From NCBI GenBank assembly GCA_049302755.1, contig JBAQMK010000002.1, positions 310,001 through 374,000 of the forward strand: DNA of 64,000 nucleotides, written 5' to 3'. The position numbers and the translations under genes are program-made. Source of the DNA: UBA2211 sp049302755 (lineage in GTDB: Bacteria > Patescibacteriota > Minisyncoccia > Minisyncoccales > Minisyncoccaceae). The notes below the pieces were generated by a model. It saw only the letters and a program-made list of their open reading frames with translations. It was not told the DNA's origin and did not search any database. Numbering within the stretch: position 1 is the stretch's first letter; every line of letters starts with the position of its first letter. This document shows positions 63,863 to 64,000 of this stretch, one piece after another.

Positions 63863-64000
63863 ATGTCAAGAATAGGAAAAAAAGAAATTTTAATACCAGC
63901 CGGAGTTGAAGTAAAAATCAACGGATTAGACATTGAGGTTAAAGGACCTAAGGGTGTTTTATCAATGAAAGCTGTTGATGCGATTACAATTGAAATGAAA
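63863..64000 (+). CDS. rplF: 50S ribosomal protein uL6, cut by the window end
   Basis: The first 46 codons of uL6 are present: MSRIGKKEILIPAGVEVKI, then DIEVKGPKGVLSM and AVDAITIEMK, matching the family N-terminus. The gene runs off the right edge of the window and is not itself broken as far as seen. It starts one base after rpsH in the usual TAATATG junction. Confidence 0.94.
   Translation, partial: MSRIGKKEILIPAGVEVKINGLDIEVKGPKGVLSMKAVDAITIEMK

Overview
The window reads as a chromosomal segment of a low-GC bacterium of the Candidate Phyla Radiation (Patescibacteria, most likely Parcubacteria-like). The signs are very dense packing with one-base gaps between genes, very few biosynthetic genes, short or domain-trimmed versions of several proteins, paired SIMPL proteins, a membrane-anchored HerA/TraG-like ATPase operon of the kind common in that group, and a standard code in which UGA is a stop (it ends the MATE gene at 4027). 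The lineage call is inferred from gene content and style; no rRNA gene is present to place it. No CRISPR array, insertion sequence, prophage or origin was seen.

Layout. 1-8463: cell-envelope and housekeeping genes (PspC, beta-CASP nuclease, SIMPL, MATE transporter, a CruF-like membrane protein, an aldolase-like protein, a CapA-type phosphoesterase, a DUF333/RsiV-like exported protein). 8544-14257: a redox block, TspO, then a trimmed NuoF/HydB-like flavoprotein, a full-length [FeFe] hydrogenase and a small membrane protein, followed by MazG, thymidine kinase, a DUF308 protein and an ATP-cone/nuclease fusion. 14259-20079: YchF, a BaiN-type flavoprotein, an O-antigen-ligase/TPR protein, MurB, a tiny Lys/Ala-rich protein and HPF. 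20092-29544: SecA and BipA separated and followed by single-gene accessory units, several of which carry a Shine-Dalgarno sequence and their own terminator. 29700-36292: RRM protein, desulfoferrodoxin, tRNA-binding protein, SIMPL, FKBP, uracil-DNA glycosylase, PrmC-like, UppP, AlkD-like and a hydrolase. 36375-40575: the HerA/TraG-like ATPase with three small partners. 40642-49244: a UvrD/RecB-type helicase-nuclease, GpsA, pyrophosphatase, a ferredoxin-SufC-SufB-DUF1858 iron-sulfur cassette, a ComEC-type hydrolase and an extended adenylate kinase. 49260-49763: a structured non-coding RNA of no recognised family, tRNA-Pro(GGG) and bL28. 49831-64000: site-2 protease, one unknown protein, an SDR, then the str and S10/spc ribosomal operons, cut off inside rplF.

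How genes work together. The hydrogenase pair could dispose of electrons from NADH and ferredoxin as H2; the ferredoxin and minimal SufBC cassette could supply Fe-S clusters; desulfoferrodoxin would guard such oxygen-sensitive enzymes. MurB, UppP and the NagZ-like hydrolase point to a peptidoglycan wall, and ComEC, the RecB-like nuclease, SSB-tip-like and thymidine salvage genes fit DNA uptake and nucleotide scavenging.

The most striking sequence-level signals are in gene expression. Many first genes of operons have an extended -10 box placed so that transcription should start at, or a few bases before, the A of the start codon (leaderless mRNA). Inside operons the stop and start codons are repeatedly separated by exactly one base. 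A minority of accessory genes instead have a leader with a clear Shine-Dalgarno. Several translation-related genes are preceded by hairpins at or near the predicted transcript 5' end, including a possible attenuator before rplC.
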